From the NCBI GenBank assembly GCA_050258755.1, contig JBLMZI010000007.1, positions 194,396-258,395 on the forward strand: a DNA stretch of 64,000 bases, given 5' to 3'. The DNA comes from JBLMZI01 sp050258755 (GTDB taxonomy: Bacteria; Bacillota; Syntrophomonadia; Syntrophomonadales; DTU052). This document shows positions 1 to 9,454 of the stretch, in pieces (within the stretch, counting starts at the first letter, position 1; the number at the start of each line of letters is the position of its first letter). Under the pieces are notes generated by a model that ran no database searches, was not told where the DNA came from, and saw nothing but the letters and a program-made list of their open reading frames with translations. The position numbers and the translations under genes are program-made.

Positions 1-482
1 GTCCAATAACCGCTGGAGGCTGCTAGCGCCGCCCCTTTACCAACATACCATGCATAACCGTCGGCGCTGACCAGGGTTGTCGTCTTGGCGCCGAACTTTG
101 CGGTTATCATAAATCCGCCGCTGGAGGTGCATTTCAGGTTTTCCAACAAAGGAGCTTCCTGGACCCAGGTTTTATCTTTTTGCAGTTGCGCCTTTCGCCA
201 ATTCTGTCCGGAGTCAGCGCTGTACAAGATCGAGTAACCGCCTGTATCGGAGTTTTTAGCGAGCGCAACCACGACACCGTTCGCAGCTGCCTTGGGTGAT
301 GGGTAAATAGACTGGATTTCAAAGGCGGTACTAGGTATTGAGAGTTTGGAGAATCCGGTTGATGCATAGGCGGCCGGGGCACCGGGAAGGACAGCGAAAA
401 CGAAGAGTGCCAGGAGGACGGTCAGCCAGTGCGAGTTCACCCGGAAGGGGCTTCTTTGAGGCGGCAGGCCGATGTTCAACAT
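1..482 (-). CDS. Secreted Asp-box (BNR-like) protein, C-terminus cut by window edge
   Basis: The reverse frame is open from an ATG at 482 to the window edge, giving 160 codons with no stop. AGGAG lies about 9 bases before the ATG. The N-terminus is a clear signal peptide: a basic start, a hydrophobic run (LTVLLALFVFAVLPG) and an AYA cleavage site near residue 45. The exported part contains SADSGQNW, a match to the Asp-box pattern S-x-D-x-G-x-x-W of sialidase/BNR beta-propellers, and a second related stretch (VSADGYAWYVG). This suggests an extracellular beta-propeller of unknown ligand. It is divergent from another secreted beta-propeller protein at 707, so the two may share a 224-base promoter region. 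No catalytic assignment is possible because the rest is outside the window. Confidence 0.75.
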   Translation of the reverse strand, partial: MLNIGLPPQRSPFRVNSHWLTVLLALFVFAVLPGAPAAYASTGFSKLSIPSTAFEIQSIYPSPKAAANGVVVALAKNSDTGGYSILYSADSGQNWRKAQLQKDKTWVQEAPLLENLKCTSSGGFMITAKFGAKTTTLVSADGYAWYVGKGAALAASSGYW

Positions 483-706
483 GGGATTCACTCCTTTGCA
501 GGTCTAAAATTTGGTGCGGGCCGTGGGCCAGCGATATGTGCCAATATTTCGATAATGTTTCCGGCAAATCCTTCTTAAAGAATGTCTCGCGCTGTGTAAG
601 GGATTTGGTATGGCAGCGTACTAGAAGGCAGAAAACGTTTTCAAGACCTAATTTGCCTGACCCAAAATTGAATTCATTTAATTTAAGAAGAAAGGGAGCG
701 AATGAG

Positions 707-2899
707 ATGTTTCAGCGATTGAAGCGGTTTCGCTTTACATCCGTAATCGCCGGACTGACCATCCTGGGACTCTGCCTGACCCCGGCGGTCTCGGCGGGAA
801 AAGCCAAAACAGACCTTAAAACGGTCAAGAAACCAGCGGCAGCGGCGGCCAAAAGGCCGATGCGTACTTTTGCCAGCCAGAAAGAATTATCAGACTACAT
901 AAAGAACAATATTCAGCTGTCCGGACGTTTTGGATACTATGGCGGTACCGTCTCGATGCGGCGCAGTGATGTCATTATGATGAAAGAGGCGATGCCTCTG
1001 GCAGCGGCGCCTTCAGCGGTTGGCGCGGCCGACCAGGCGAGCCCGGCGAATACCGGCAGCGGGGAGACCAGCATTGATTACTCCAAGACCAATGTGCAGG
1101 TTGAAGGTGTGGACGAAGCCGACTTCGTCAAGTCGGACGGCAAATACCTTTATGTGGCTTCTGGCACAACGCTGTTTATTGTCAAGGCTTACCCGGCTGG
1201 AAAAGGCCAGATTGTCTCCAGAATCACCCTGAAAGGGAGTCCCTCGGATCTGTTTATCAATGGTAACCGGATGATAGTCATGGGGCGCGGCCAGGAGTGG
1301 ATGGACCTGGATATTAAGCTTTTCGATATCACAGACCGGGCTCATCCCGAGGTATTGAAAACGATTCAACTCAATGGGGATTATGTGCGGAGCCGGATGA
1401 TCGGTGATACCGCCTATTTGTTAATCAGTTCCCCAATGGAGCAGAACGGGGACGTGTATGAGCTTCCGAAAGTGACCATTAACGGCGTGGAGCGCAAGAT
1501 CGCTCCCAATCAGATTTATGCCTTTGGGATCCCGGACTACTCGTACCAGTATACCCGGGTTATGGCGATCAATCTGAAAAACACCGCGGAACTACCGTCT
1601 GAGAAGGTGTTTTTGACCGGGACTTCGCAGAATGTCTTCGCGTCGACCAAAAACATCTATATGACCAACCAGAAAGTGCCGGATTATCAGGCGTTCACCA
1701 ACCGGCTGCTGGATGAGTACACCCGTATGATCCCGGCGAAGGCCAAAGAAATTGCCGCGATCAGAGCCGGGAAAGACAGCTTCGATCAGAAACTGTCCGA
1801 TATTGACCAGTTGATTTCCGAATATATTGATTCGCTGGACTATGATGCGGCCGCCAAACTCGAGGAAAAGGTGCGCGATTTGCAGCAGCGCTGGCAGGCT
1901 GACATGCAGCGGGAGCGGGAGAAAACCACGATTACCAGGCTGGCGGTTAACGGCCGGGATATCCAGTTCGGAGCCACCGGGGAAGTGCCGGGGTCGGTCC
2001 TGAATCAGTTTTCGATGGATGAGCATAACGGGTATTTCCGGATTGCCACCACCAGCCAGACGATGGGCTTGTTTGGCGCCGGCGGCACGCGGAACAACGT
2101 CTATGTTCTCGACAGCAGCTTGAAAATGACGGGGCGTCTGCAGGGTCTGGCCCCGAACGAACGGATTTACTCCGCACGGTTCATGGGCAACCGGGTTTAT
2201 CTGGTTACTTTCCGTCAGGTGGACCCGCTTTTCGTGATCGACCTGACCAATCCTAAAAAACCGGCTGTGCTTGGAAAACTCAAGATTCCGGGCTATTCGG
2301 ATTATCTGCATCCGATCGATGACAAGTATCTGATCGGGATTGGCAAAGAAGTAGCCGAGATCCAGCCTGAACCAATGCCAGTCGATGTCTCGGCAAAGGT
2401 TTCGGCGCGCATGATCATGCCGCCGCTGGCCCGTCCGCAAGGACTCAAAATTGCGCTCTTTGACGTATCCGACCCGAACCACCCGCGGGAGATCTCAAAG
2501 TATGTGGTGGATGGTTACTCTGATTCGTCGGCCCTCCATGATCACCGGGCATTCTTATATAGCCGGGAAAAGAACCTTATGGTGCTGCCGGTGGACATTT
2601 ATGAACCGTACCGGATAATGACCGAAGGGAACGACAAGAGCGGGACCGTTGTAAAAGGCCCATGGTATGGCGCATTTGTTTTCAACGTATCACCGAAAGA
2701 CGGCATTAAGCTGAAAGGAAAGATTCAGCACGAGACCGAGACACAGGTCAAACCGGCTGACGAGTATATTGACTGGAGCCGGCAGCAGATCCAGCGCGGT
2801 CTGTATATTGAGGATGTTCTGCTGACGGTTTCCGATCACATGATTAAGTGGAATCAGATTTCCGATCTGAAAGAAGTGGATCGGGTCAACCTGGATTAG
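707..2899 (+). CDS. Secreted beta-propeller domain protein (PF09826-like)
   Basis: The protein has 730 residues. The frame is open further upstream, but I chose the ATG at 707 because AAGAAAGGGAG lies just before it and the protein then begins with a clean signal peptide (basic MFQRLKRFRF, hydrophobic core, PAVSA cleavage near residue 31). Residues about 128-150 hold NVQVEGVDEADFVKSDGKY, the hallmark of the bacterial/archaeal 'beta propeller domain' family. Further YVLDSSLKMTGRL- and FVIDLTNPKKP-type blades follow. Around residues 340-410 a charged helical segment (LEEKVRDLQQRWQ) is inserted between blades. Family members are exported and mostly uncharacterised, so no enzymatic role can be assigned. 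It is divergent from the Asp-box protein at the left edge and ends at a strong terminator. Confidence 0.85.
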   Translation: MFQRLKRFRFTSVIAGLTILGLCLTPAVSAGKAKTDLKTVKKPAAAAAKRPMRTFASQKELSDYIKNNIQLSGRFGYYGGTVSMRRSDVIMMKEAMPLAAAPSAVGAADQASPANTGSGETSIDYSKTNVQVEGVDEADFVKSDGKYLYVASGTTLFIVKAYPAGKGQIVSRITLKGSPSDLFINGNRMIVMGRGQEWMDLDIKLFDITDRAHPEVLKTIQLNGDYVRSRMIGDTAYLLISSPMEQNGDVYELPKVTINGVERKIAPNQIYAFGIPDYSYQYTRVMAINLKNTAELPSEKVFLTGTSQNVFASTKNIYMTNQKVPDYQAFTNRLLDEYTRMIPAKAKEIAAIRAGKDSFDQKLSDIDQLISEYIDSLDYDAAAKLEEKVRDLQQRWQADMQREREKTTITRLAVNGRDIQFGATGEVPGSVLNQFSMDEHNGYFRIATTSQTMGLFGAGGTRNNVYVLDSSLKMTGRLQGLAPNERIYSARFMGNRVYLVTFRQVDPLFVIDLTNPKKPAVLGKLKIPGYSDYLHPIDDKYLIGIGKEVAEIQPEPMPVDVSAKVSARMIMPPLARPQGLKIALFDVSDPNHPREISKYVVDGYSDSSALHDHRAFLYSREKNLMVLPVDIYEPYRIMTEGNDKSGTVVKGPWYGAFVFNVSPKDGIKLKGKIQHETETQVKPADEYIDWSRQQIQRGLYIEDVLLTVSDHMIKWNQISDLKEVDRVNLD

Positions 2900-2921
2900 C
2901 CCATAACAACAAAAAGACCTT

Positions 2922-2961
2922 GAACGGCCTGGGAAAAAATGTTCCCAGGCCGTTCGTTTTT
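2922..2961 (+). terminator. Rho-independent terminator after beta-propeller gene
   Basis: A 13-bp perfect stem, GAACGGCCTGGGA (2922-2934) with TCCCAGGCCGTTC (2943-2955), is followed by GTTTTTC. It lies 22 bases after the stop codon. Confidence 0.9.
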
Positions 2962-3422
2962 CTGGAAAACCCTTTGCGGTTTTCATTTTGCCAACCCGGG
3001 GTTTCGCAGATCAAAAGGGAATCGAGGATCAAAATATGGATGGCAAGCAGATGTTTAGGTCGTAAACTAAAACGGGCAAAACGGCCCAAAAACCGTCGGC
3101 CAAGCGAGATTGTGCCATCCGGCGGCCGGGAAGGAATCATTGCAGAAAATGAAAAACGTCAACATGGCACACGAGAAATTGAGCTGCCAGGTTAGCGTGG
3201 GCATTCCAGGGAAAATTGCCCTTAAATGGAAGAAGGGCAGGGGGGCGAGTCGTCTTAGCCGGCTTGCGGCATCTGCCGATCATGAAAACATATCCACTCG
3301 GCGTCCCTTCACATCTGCCCGCAAATGGGCTACAGTGAAAAGGTTAAAGTCGAAAAGAAACGGTTACTTCGGCGCCGGATGCAGTTTGTACGCAGATGGG
3401 AGCGACGAAAGGCGGTTCGAAC
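2962..3422. other. Intergenic region with no assigned function
   Basis: This 461-base stretch separates the terminator from the MFS transporter gene. Short frames cross it, but none has a convincing ribosome binding site or recognisable product. Small hairpins such as GCCCGCAAATGGGC (about 3319-3332) are present. I recognise no riboswitch consensus. It probably includes the promoter and a long leader of the transporter gene. Confidence 0.4.
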
Positions 3423-4613
3423 ATGAATGAGCAGAAACGGCAGATTGGCGGAGCCCTGGCCCTTTTTGCGGCGGCCAGCATGTTCATGGGCTTATATGGT
3501 GGGTTTTACTCGCCGTCCTTCAATAATTACCTGGCTCAAGTTTTTCACGTCGGTGAAGTCGCCCGCGGCTGGATGGAACTCCCCAGAGAGATGCCGGGAT
3601 TTCTGGTCGTCTTCTTGCTGGCGCTGCTCGCTCGGGTGGCAGATACCCGGATCGCGCTGGTTTCCGCCGGGGTTGTGGCCTTGGCTCTTTTCGGGCAGGG
3701 TTTTTTGGCGCCAAACCTGGGTGTTGCTGTTGTCTGGATGTTCCTTTGGAGCGCCGGCGCGCACCTGTACATGGTAATCGCGCCCGCGATCGGACTGCGG
3801 CTGGCCCGGGAAGGCCAGGAGGGAACCTTGCTCGGCAAGCTGGGTTTGCTCGAATCGCTCGGGACGCTGCCGGGAATGGCGCTGTTGTTCCTGGGTACCC
3901 GTTATTTTCATGCTTCTTTCGGCCTGATATTTGGCGCGGCCGCTTTTTTTGCCCTGGCCGCCGCTCTGCTGCTTTTCAGAATAAAGCCACGCCCGGTTGA
4001 CACCACTGCGTCCAGGATGGTTTTTAAGCGGGAATATGGGCTTTACTACTGGCTGAACATTCTTTTCGGCGCTCGTAAGCAGGTTTTCTTAACTTTTGCC
4101 CCCTGGGTGCTGATCAAGATCTTTCACGCCGATGTCTCGGTGTTTGCGATTTTAGGACTGATTGGAACCGGCTTGAGTCTCGGCTTCCGGCCGCTTCTGG
4201 GCAAAGCGATCGATATCATTGGGGAGCGCCGGATTATCGCGATCGAATCCGTGCTGCTGGTTGGAATTTGCGTTCTTTACGGCTTTGCGCAGTCCTGGTT
4301 CCCTTCCCGGCTTGCCATGCTTGTTATTATGGCCTGTTACATTATCGACCAGCTCTTAATGGCGGCCACTATGGCGCGGGTCACATACATCCATCGGACC
4401 GTCCATGTGCCAGGCGATCTGGCGCCGACCCTGTCCATGGGGATGACGCTGGATCACGCGGTTTCCATGCTCGTTCCGATTCTGGGCGGACTGATCTGGG
4501 CCAAGGCCGGTTACCCGGTTCTATTCCTGGCAGCGGCCGGAATCGCACTGGTGAATCTGGTTGCCGCCCTGCGGATTTCGGATCGTGAGCCAGTCACTAT
4601 GACTTCAAATTGA
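3423..4613 (+). CDS. Major facilitator superfamily (MFS) transporter
   Basis: A 396-residue, strongly hydrophobic protein with about 11-12 predicted membrane helices and a short cytoplasmic tail, the size of a 12-TM MFS permease. The start at 3423 (MNEQKRQIGG) follows GAAAGGCGG; an in-frame ATG at 3396 has no ribosome binding site. Features include a loop after the second helix (LLARVADTR) resembling the MFS loop 2-3 motif, a central basic loop (RIKPRPVDTT) between the two halves, and GFRPLLGKAIDIIGERR at the equivalent loop of the second half. Substrate is unknown. It appears to be a single-gene unit before the P-type ATPase. Confidence 0.8.
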   Translation: MNEQKRQIGGALALFAAASMFMGLYGGFYSPSFNNYLAQVFHVGEVARGWMELPREMPGFLVVFLLALLARVADTRIALVSAGVVALALFGQGFLAPNLGVAVVWMFLWSAGAHLYMVIAPAIGLRLAREGQEGTLLGKLGLLESLGTLPGMALLFLGTRYFHASFGLIFGAAAFFALAAALLLFRIKPRPVDTTASRMVFKREYGLYYWLNILFGARKQVFLTFAPWVLIKIFHADVSVFAILGLIGTGLSLGFRPLLGKAIDIIGERRIIAIESVLLVGICVLYGFAQSWFPSRLAMLVIMACYIIDQLLMAATMARVTYIHRTVHVPGDLAPTLSMGMTLDHAVSMLVPILGGLIWAKAGYPVLFLAAAGIALVNLVAALRISDREPVTMTSN

Positions 4614-4682
4614 TGCCCCCATTCGGCTCTTCTTGGATAATGCGAAAACGTTTCCGGTATGAAGGAAATTCCCGCGCAGCAC

Positions 4683-4711
4683 GTGACAGCATTGCGAATC
4701 CTTCCTATAAT
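4683..4711 (+). promoter_or_regulatory. Predicted sigma-A-type promoter of P-type ATPase-tatA
   Basis: GTGACA (4683-4688), a 17-base spacer and a perfect TATAAT (4706-4711) lie 46 bases before the ATPase start. Confidence 0.55.
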
Positions 4712-4757
4712 TAATGGTAACGTGCCGATACGTACCCGGTTCGTTGGGAGGGGAATC

Positions 4758-7286
4758 ATGACAGCCCGAAAAGCAGGACTCTCAACCAATGAGGCTGAAA
4801 TCAAGTTTGAAACGTTCGGACCGAATCGAATTCATCCGCCGTTCAGGCCCGGTTTATTGTCGATTATCTGGGAAGAATTAACCGAACCGATGATTCTTTT
4901 GCTCATCGCCGTCGGTGCCGCCTATTTTCTGCTGGGGGAACCGGCCGAAGCCTTCGCAGTGATCGCTATTATTCTTGGGATTTTATCGGTCGAGGTGTGG
5001 ACCGAGTTTCGCGCCAAACGGTCGCTGGCCGAGTTGGCCCGGATGAACGAACCCGAAATTCTGTGCTTTCGGGATGGCGAGCTGGCTGCGATCCCCGTCG
5101 AGCAATTGGTTCCGGGCGATGTGATCTTTCTCCGGACCGGTTCACGGGTTCCGGCTGATGCCCAGTGGCTCGAAGGCACTGAACTGATGGCTGACGAGTC
5201 GATGCTGACCGGCGAATCCGTTCTCGCCGTTAAATCAATGGATATCCCGCAGTTATTTTCAGGCACTCTGATTACCGGGGGCGAAGCCTATGCTATGGTC
5301 ACCGCGACCGGGTCCGAGACCCGGCTGGGGTCTATCGTGGCAATGGCTGGCGCGGTCCGGCCGCCGAGAACCCCGCTTCAGCACGCGATGCGCGGTTTAG
5401 CGCGCATTCTTGTCATCGCAGCCCTGATCTTTTCCGGATTGATTCCACTGCTGTATTATGCGCTGGGCTTAATGGATTGGCAGAACGCGATACTGTCAGG
5501 CCTAAGCCTTGCCTTTGCCACGATACCCGAGGAACTCCCGATTTTGATTACCGTGGTACTGGGGATCGGCGCGGTGAAGCTTGCTTCCGAAAACGCGTTG
5601 ATTCGGGACCTGCGCGCCGCCGAAACCTTGGGTCATGTGACCGCGGTAGTCACCGATAAGACTGGAACTTTGACTGAAAACAGCTTAACCCTGACCGGCG
5701 AATCGTCGCCTGGCAGCCGCGGGCTGAAAGCATACCGCGCCGGAGACCTGGAACCCGGGATGGCAGCGATGGGCGCCTTTCTAAGCTTGGGCTTCAGACA
5801 TGAAGACCAACCGGTATTGGTCGATCCATTGGAAACCGCGGTTTGGAATGGCTTTTCGGGGGTTGATGCGCCGGAACAGCCGGCCTTGCAGAGAATCCCG
5901 TTTGATCGCGAGCGTGGTTGGTCTGGGGCCGTCTGGGAAGATCCCGAAACCGGCGAGGCCTCGATCTATTTCAAAGGCATTCCGGAAGCTTTGCTCACGC
6001 TGTGCACCGCCTGCTTGACCGAGGATGGTGAATTCCTGGAGATGGATGATGAATTCCGGCAGACGGAATGGGAAAAGGTCCGGAAAATAGCAGGGGAAGG
6101 CTTCAGAATGATTGGCGTCGGTTATGCTGCCTGGCAAAATGGGCGCCTGGGGGATATGCCTATATATCTGGGCTTTATTGCGGTTCAGGACCCGCTGCGC
6201 ACGGAAGCGGCTCAGGCAGTTGCCGAAGTGCTGCGCGCGGGTGTAAAAGTATACTTGGCGACCGGGGATCACGAGGCATATGCCCGTGCGGTGGCCAGGG
6301 AGGTCGGATTGGATCCGGATCGGGTCATCACCGGAAGCGAACTGCTGGCGATGACGGATGACCAGTTGATGGAACAACTGGTGGAATCGGCGGTATTTGC
6401 CCGAATCCAGCCTGAGGACAAGCTCAGGGTGGTGCTCTCCCTTCGGGCGCGTGGAGAAGTCGTGGCTATGATCGGCGACGGCAGCAACGACGCACCGGCG
6501 CTTAGGGCCGCCGATGTCGGCATCGCCATGGGACTTGGCGGAACCGACGCTGCCCGGGAGGCTAGCAGCATGGTACTAACGGACGATCGGTTTGCGACCC
6601 TGATTAAAGGGCTTCGGGCTGGACGGGTTCTGTATTTGAATCTCCGGAAGGGAATTCGCTACTATTTGGCGGTCAAACTTGGGCTGATCGGCGCCATGCT
6701 CGGGGCCGTCATTTTCCATATGGCATCGCCGCTGACGGCGGTGTTGGTCATTTTGTTGGAACTGTTTATGGACCTTGCGGCGTCGACCGCTTTTGTGGCG
6801 GAAAGGCCGGAAGCCGGATTGATGGATCAGCCGCTCGAGGCCGAACTGACCATGATGGATCCGGCAATGGTGAGCGGAGTGGTTACAGGTGGGATTGCAC
6901 TCGCGGTGACGGTCGTCGCGGGGGCAGCGGTTCCGCACTGGTTTGGACTTGCAAAGCATGGGGCCGAAGTGGCCGGGGCTTTCACGGCCTGGATGCTGGG
7001 GCATGCCGCGCTGGCTTACCGCTTCCGGATCTGGAAATATGCAAAAATCGGTTTGGGGCTGTTCTCGAACCGGATCATGAATCTCTGGGCAGCCGCGGCC
7101 CTGGTGACGGCCTGCGCGGTGACTTATGTTCCCTGGTTCAACCGGATTTTCGGGACCCAGCCGCTGCCGTTCTGGCTCTGGGGATCGATTGCCGTCGGGG
7201 CAGTGATTGCAATCACTGCGCTGACCTGGCTTGGGAACCTTCGTGAGGCAATCAATGCGGAGCGATTTTTAAAAAATCATAGATAG
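4758..7286 (+). CDS. Cation-transporting P-type ATPase
   Basis: An 842-residue P-type ATPase. The start at 4758 follows GGGAGGGG; upstream in-frame ATGs lie in or next to the promoter. It has an N-terminal cation-ATPase domain (residues 1-70), the A-domain loop TGES (about 151), a fourth-helix PEELP motif (about 257), the phosphorylation motif DKTGTLTE (about 300), an N-domain, and the hinge GDGSNDAPAL (about 573). It ends with paired C-terminal membrane helices as in Ca2+/Mg2+ (P2/P3-type) pumps. It lacks N-terminal CxxC metal-binding domains and an intramembrane CPC, so a Cu/Zn/Cd role is unlikely. Ion specificity is not resolved. It is probably co-transcribed with tatA, 12 bases downstream. 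Confidence 0.88.
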   Translation: MTARKAGLSTNEAEIKFETFGPNRIHPPFRPGLLSIIWEELTEPMILLLIAVGAAYFLLGEPAEAFAVIAIILGILSVEVWTEFRAKRSLAELARMNEPEILCFRDGELAAIPVEQLVPGDVIFLRTGSRVPADAQWLEGTELMADESMLTGESVLAVKSMDIPQLFSGTLITGGEAYAMVTATGSETRLGSIVAMAGAVRPPRTPLQHAMRGLARILVIAALIFSGLIPLLYYALGLMDWQNAILSGLSLAFATIPEELPILITVVLGIGAVKLASENALIRDLRAAETLGHVTAVVTDKTGTLTENSLTLTGESSPGSRGLKAYRAGDLEPGMAAMGAFLSLGFRHEDQPVLVDPLETAVWNGFSGVDAPEQPALQRIPFDRERGWSGAVWEDPETGEASIYFKGIPEALLTLCTACLTEDGEFLEMDDEFRQTEWEKVRKIAGEGFRMIGVGYAAWQNGRLGDMPIYLGFIAVQDPLRTEAAQAVAEVLRAGVKVYLATGDHEAYARAVAREVGLDPDRVITGSELLAMTDDQLMEQLVESAVFARIQPEDKLRVVLSLRARGEVVAMIGDGSNDAPALRAADVGIAMGLGGTDAAREASSMVLTDDRFATLIKGLRAGRVLYLNLRKGIRYYLAVKLGLIGAMLGAVIFHMASPLTAVLVILLELFMDLAASTAFVAERPEAGLMDQPLEAELTMMDPAMVSGVVTGGIALAVTVVAGAAVPHWFGLAKHGAEVAGAFTAWMLGHAALAYRFRIWKYAKIGLGLFSNRIMNLWAAAALVTACAVTYVPWFNRIFGTQPLPFWLWGSIAVGAVIAITALTWLGNLREAINAERFLKNHR

Positions 7287-7298
7287 GAGGTTGGGAAG

Positions 7299-7463
7299 AT
7301 GTTCGGTATCATCGGCAACGTTGGCCCGTGGGAGTTGATCCTGGTCCTGACGATCTGCCTGTTCGTCTTTGGCGCGGGCAAGCTGCCCCAGGCCGGCAAG
7401 GCTCTGGGCGAAAGCATCGCCGAATTCCGTAAAGCGAGAGCCGGTCAGGAAGAGAACGCATAA
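7299..7463 (+). CDS. tatA: Twin-arginine translocase TatA/TatE-type subunit
   Basis: A 54-residue protein with a perfect AGGAGG ten bases before its ATG. It starts MFGIIGNVGPWELILV, continues with one membrane helix, then the family hinge FGAGKLPQAGKALGE and a short amphipathic helix (SIAEFRKAR) with an acidic tail. This is TatA/E architecture: the amphipathic helix lines the pore for folded-protein export. No tatC is in the window, so the partner must be encoded elsewhere. It lies 12 bases after the P-type ATPase and before a strong terminator. Confidence 0.9.
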   Translation: MFGIIGNVGPWELILVLTICLFVFGAGKLPQAGKALGESIAEFRKARAGQEENA

Positions 7464-7549
7464 TTCAGGCCTGACCGTAGGGCTGTCGAAGGCGGCAGTC
7501 GGAATTTTACGCTGGTTTCGATGCCGGTACATATTGAAAACGAAACCAA

Positions 7550-7579
7550 GAAGCCCCCGTTCACACGGGGGCTTCTTTA
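7550..7579. terminator. Bidirectional terminator between tatA and acyl-CoA synthetase gene
   Basis: GAAGCCCCCGT (7550-7560) pairs with ACGGGGGCTTC (7565-7575). A T-run follows on the plus strand and there is a T-rich flank on the minus strand. It lies between convergent genes. Confidence 0.85.
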
Positions 7580-7601
7580 TGTGCCTTTTGGGGTGTAACG
7601 C

Positions 7602-9440
7602 TTATTCCTTGTACATGGCTTCAATCACGGCCTGGTACTTCTCATTGATAACCCGCCGCTTGATTTTCTGGGTTGGGGTCAATTCGCCGGTTTCCTGAGT
7701 GAACTCGTTCGGCAGCAGCGTGAATTTCTTGATCTTTTCGACCTGGCCCAGGTCCGCGGTTTGCTCGTCAATCCGGTCGCGATAGAATTTGATGACCGCC
7801 GGATTCTGGCACAGGTCCTCATGGGATTTGTAGCTGATGCCGTTCTTGACCGCCCAGGCTTCCAGAGCCACAAAGCTCGGCACCAGCAGGGCGCTCACGA
7901 ACTTCCGGCCGTCGCCGATCGCTGCGACCGATTCAATGTAAAAGTCGTCTTTCAGCATGGTTTCGATCTGCTGCGGCGCGATGTATTTGCCGCCGGAAGT
8001 CTTGAACATGTCTTTCAGCCGGTCGGTAATGTTGATGTAGCCCTGTGCGTCAATATGTCCGATATCACCGGTCCTGATCCAGCCGTCTTCAGTAAAGAGC
8101 TGTGCCGTCAATTCCGGATTCTTGTAGTAGCCCTGGGTCATGCTCGGGCCTTTCGCCTGGATTTCGCCTTCCGGGGAAATCCGGATTTCCATCAGCGGAA
8201 CCACCGGACCGCAGGTGCCGAACTTATTCCGCTCCGGATTGGAGACGCTGATGACGAAGCATTCGGTCATGCCATAGCCCTGCAGCAGCAGAACCCCGGC
8301 GCTGAAAAAGAACTCGGCAATCTCGCCGGAGAAGGCCGAACCGCCGCAGTTGTAAACCTTGGTGCGGCCGCCGAAAATGTTGCTAATTTTGCTGAGCACC
8401 AGCTTGCTGGCGAGTTTATGTTTGAGGCCAAGGCCGAAGGGGATCGGTTGATGCTCCTTGTTGAGGTAGCCGACCTCTTTGCCGACTTCCAGAGCCCAGG
8501 CGAACAGCTTTTGCTTGGTCGGAGAGGAACTGCTGATCCCTTCCTTGACCTGGCCGTGGATCTTTTCCCAGACCCGCGGCACGCTGCACATGTAATGCGG
8601 GCGCGACTCGGCCAAGAATTGCTGAATGGCGCCGGTGTCATGGCAGTAGTCCACCTGGCCGTTGCCGCACAGGATGAAGTAGCTCCAGGCCCGCTCGAAC
8701 ACGTGGGACAGCGGCAGGAAAGCAAGGTTGACGTCGGTTTCCACGATGGGGATGTGATAACCGGTGCCAAACAGCATGGCAAACCAGTTCTTGTGGGTTA
8801 ACATGACGCCTTTCGGTTCGCCGGTCGTTCCGGAGGTGTAAATGAGGGTCGAAAGATCATCGGAGTCGAGTTTGGCGATCCGGCCCTTGAGGGCGGCTTC
8901 CTGGCCGGCTTTGCGGCCCATCTCCAGAAAATCGTCGAAGGACATGACGTCGTCTGATTTGGCGATCTTGATGGTCTTATCGAAGGCGACAATCTTTTTC
9001 AAGGACGGCGCTTCGGCCCGAATGGCCATCGCCTTGTTATACTGTTCCTGGTTGCCGACAAACAGGTATTTGATTTCGGCGTGATTGACGATGTATTTGA
9101 GTTCGGCCGCCGAGTTGGTGGCGTAAATAGGTACGGATGCTCCGCGGATGGTAAAGGAAGCATAGTCCATCACCGCCCATTCCACCCGGTTATTGCTGAA
9201 CATGCCGATGAATTCGCCTTCGGCCGCGCCGAAAGCCAGAAGGCCTTTTGCGGCGGCGTCGATCATTTCGCCGAACTGGGCCCAGGTATAGGCGATCCAT
9301 TCGCCATAGGGCTTGTGCCGGACGGCGATCTTCTTGTCGCCATACTTTGCGACCCGGCTGCGGATCATCAAAGCCAGATGCTTTTCGCGGGCAAGGTACT
9401 GTTCAAACTCTTTCTGATATGCGGTGTTATCGTGAGCCAT
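7602..9440 (-). CDS. Long-chain acyl-CoA synthetase (AMP-forming)
   Basis: A 612-residue member of the acyl-adenylate superfamily that activates fatty acids with ATP and CoA. The ATG at 9440 follows TAGGAG; an in-frame ATG at 9458 contains that ribosome binding site and is rejected. The P-loop-like motif YTSGTTGEPKG lies near residue 200, followed by LPLSHVFER, GYGMTE and the motif GWIRTGDIGHID, then KTSGGKYIAPQQIE near the C-terminus with the adenylation lysine region. The order matches long-chain FACS-type enzymes such as FadD15. It lies 14 bases after the TetR-family gene, so the two likely form one operon controlled by that regulator, supplying acyl-CoA for beta-oxidation or lipid synthesis. 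Confidence 0.92.
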   Translation of the reverse strand: MAHDNTAYQKEFEQYLAREKHLALMIRSRVAKYGDKKIAVRHKPYGEWIAYTWAQFGEMIDAAAKGLLAFGAAEGEFIGMFSNNRVEWAVMDYASFTIRGASVPIYATNSAAELKYIVNHAEIKYLFVGNQEQYNKAMAIRAEAPSLKKIVAFDKTIKIAKSDDVMSFDDFLEMGRKAGQEAALKGRIAKLDSDDLSTLIYTSGTTGEPKGVMLTHKNWFAMLFGTGYHIPIVETDVNLAFLPLSHVFERAWSYFILCGNGQVDYCHDTGAIQQFLAESRPHYMCSVPRVWEKIHGQVKEGISSSSPTKQKLFAWALEVGKEVGYLNKEHQPIPFGLGLKHKLASKLVLSKISNIFGGRTKVYNCGGSAFSGEIAEFFFSAGVLLLQGYGMTECFVISVSNPERNKFGTCGPVVPLMEIRISPEGEIQAKGPSMTQGYYKNPELTAQLFTEDGWIRTGDIGHIDAQGYINITDRLKDMFKTSGGKYIAPQQIETMLKDDFYIESVAAIGDGRKFVSALLVPSFVALEAWAVKNGISYKSHEDLCQNPAVIKFYRDRIDEQTADLGQVEKIKKFTLLPNEFTQETGELTPTQKIKRRVINEKYQAVIEAMYKE

Positions 9441-9454
9441 AATTACACTCCTAT

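Noticed and set aside
338..706. N-terminal extension of the beta-propeller gene back to an ATG at 338
   Set aside because: It overlaps the divergent Asp-box gene and would bury the signal peptide; a good ribosome binding site sits before 707.
4659..4757. Longer N-terminus of the P-type ATPase from ATG 4659
   Set aside because: The extension would overlap the TATAAT promoter, and GGGAGGGG stands before ATG 4758.
7761..8801. 346-codon plus-strand frame opposite the acyl-CoA synthetase gene
   Set aside because: It is a shadow of GC-rich codon use; the minus-strand protein has all adenylating-enzyme motifs.
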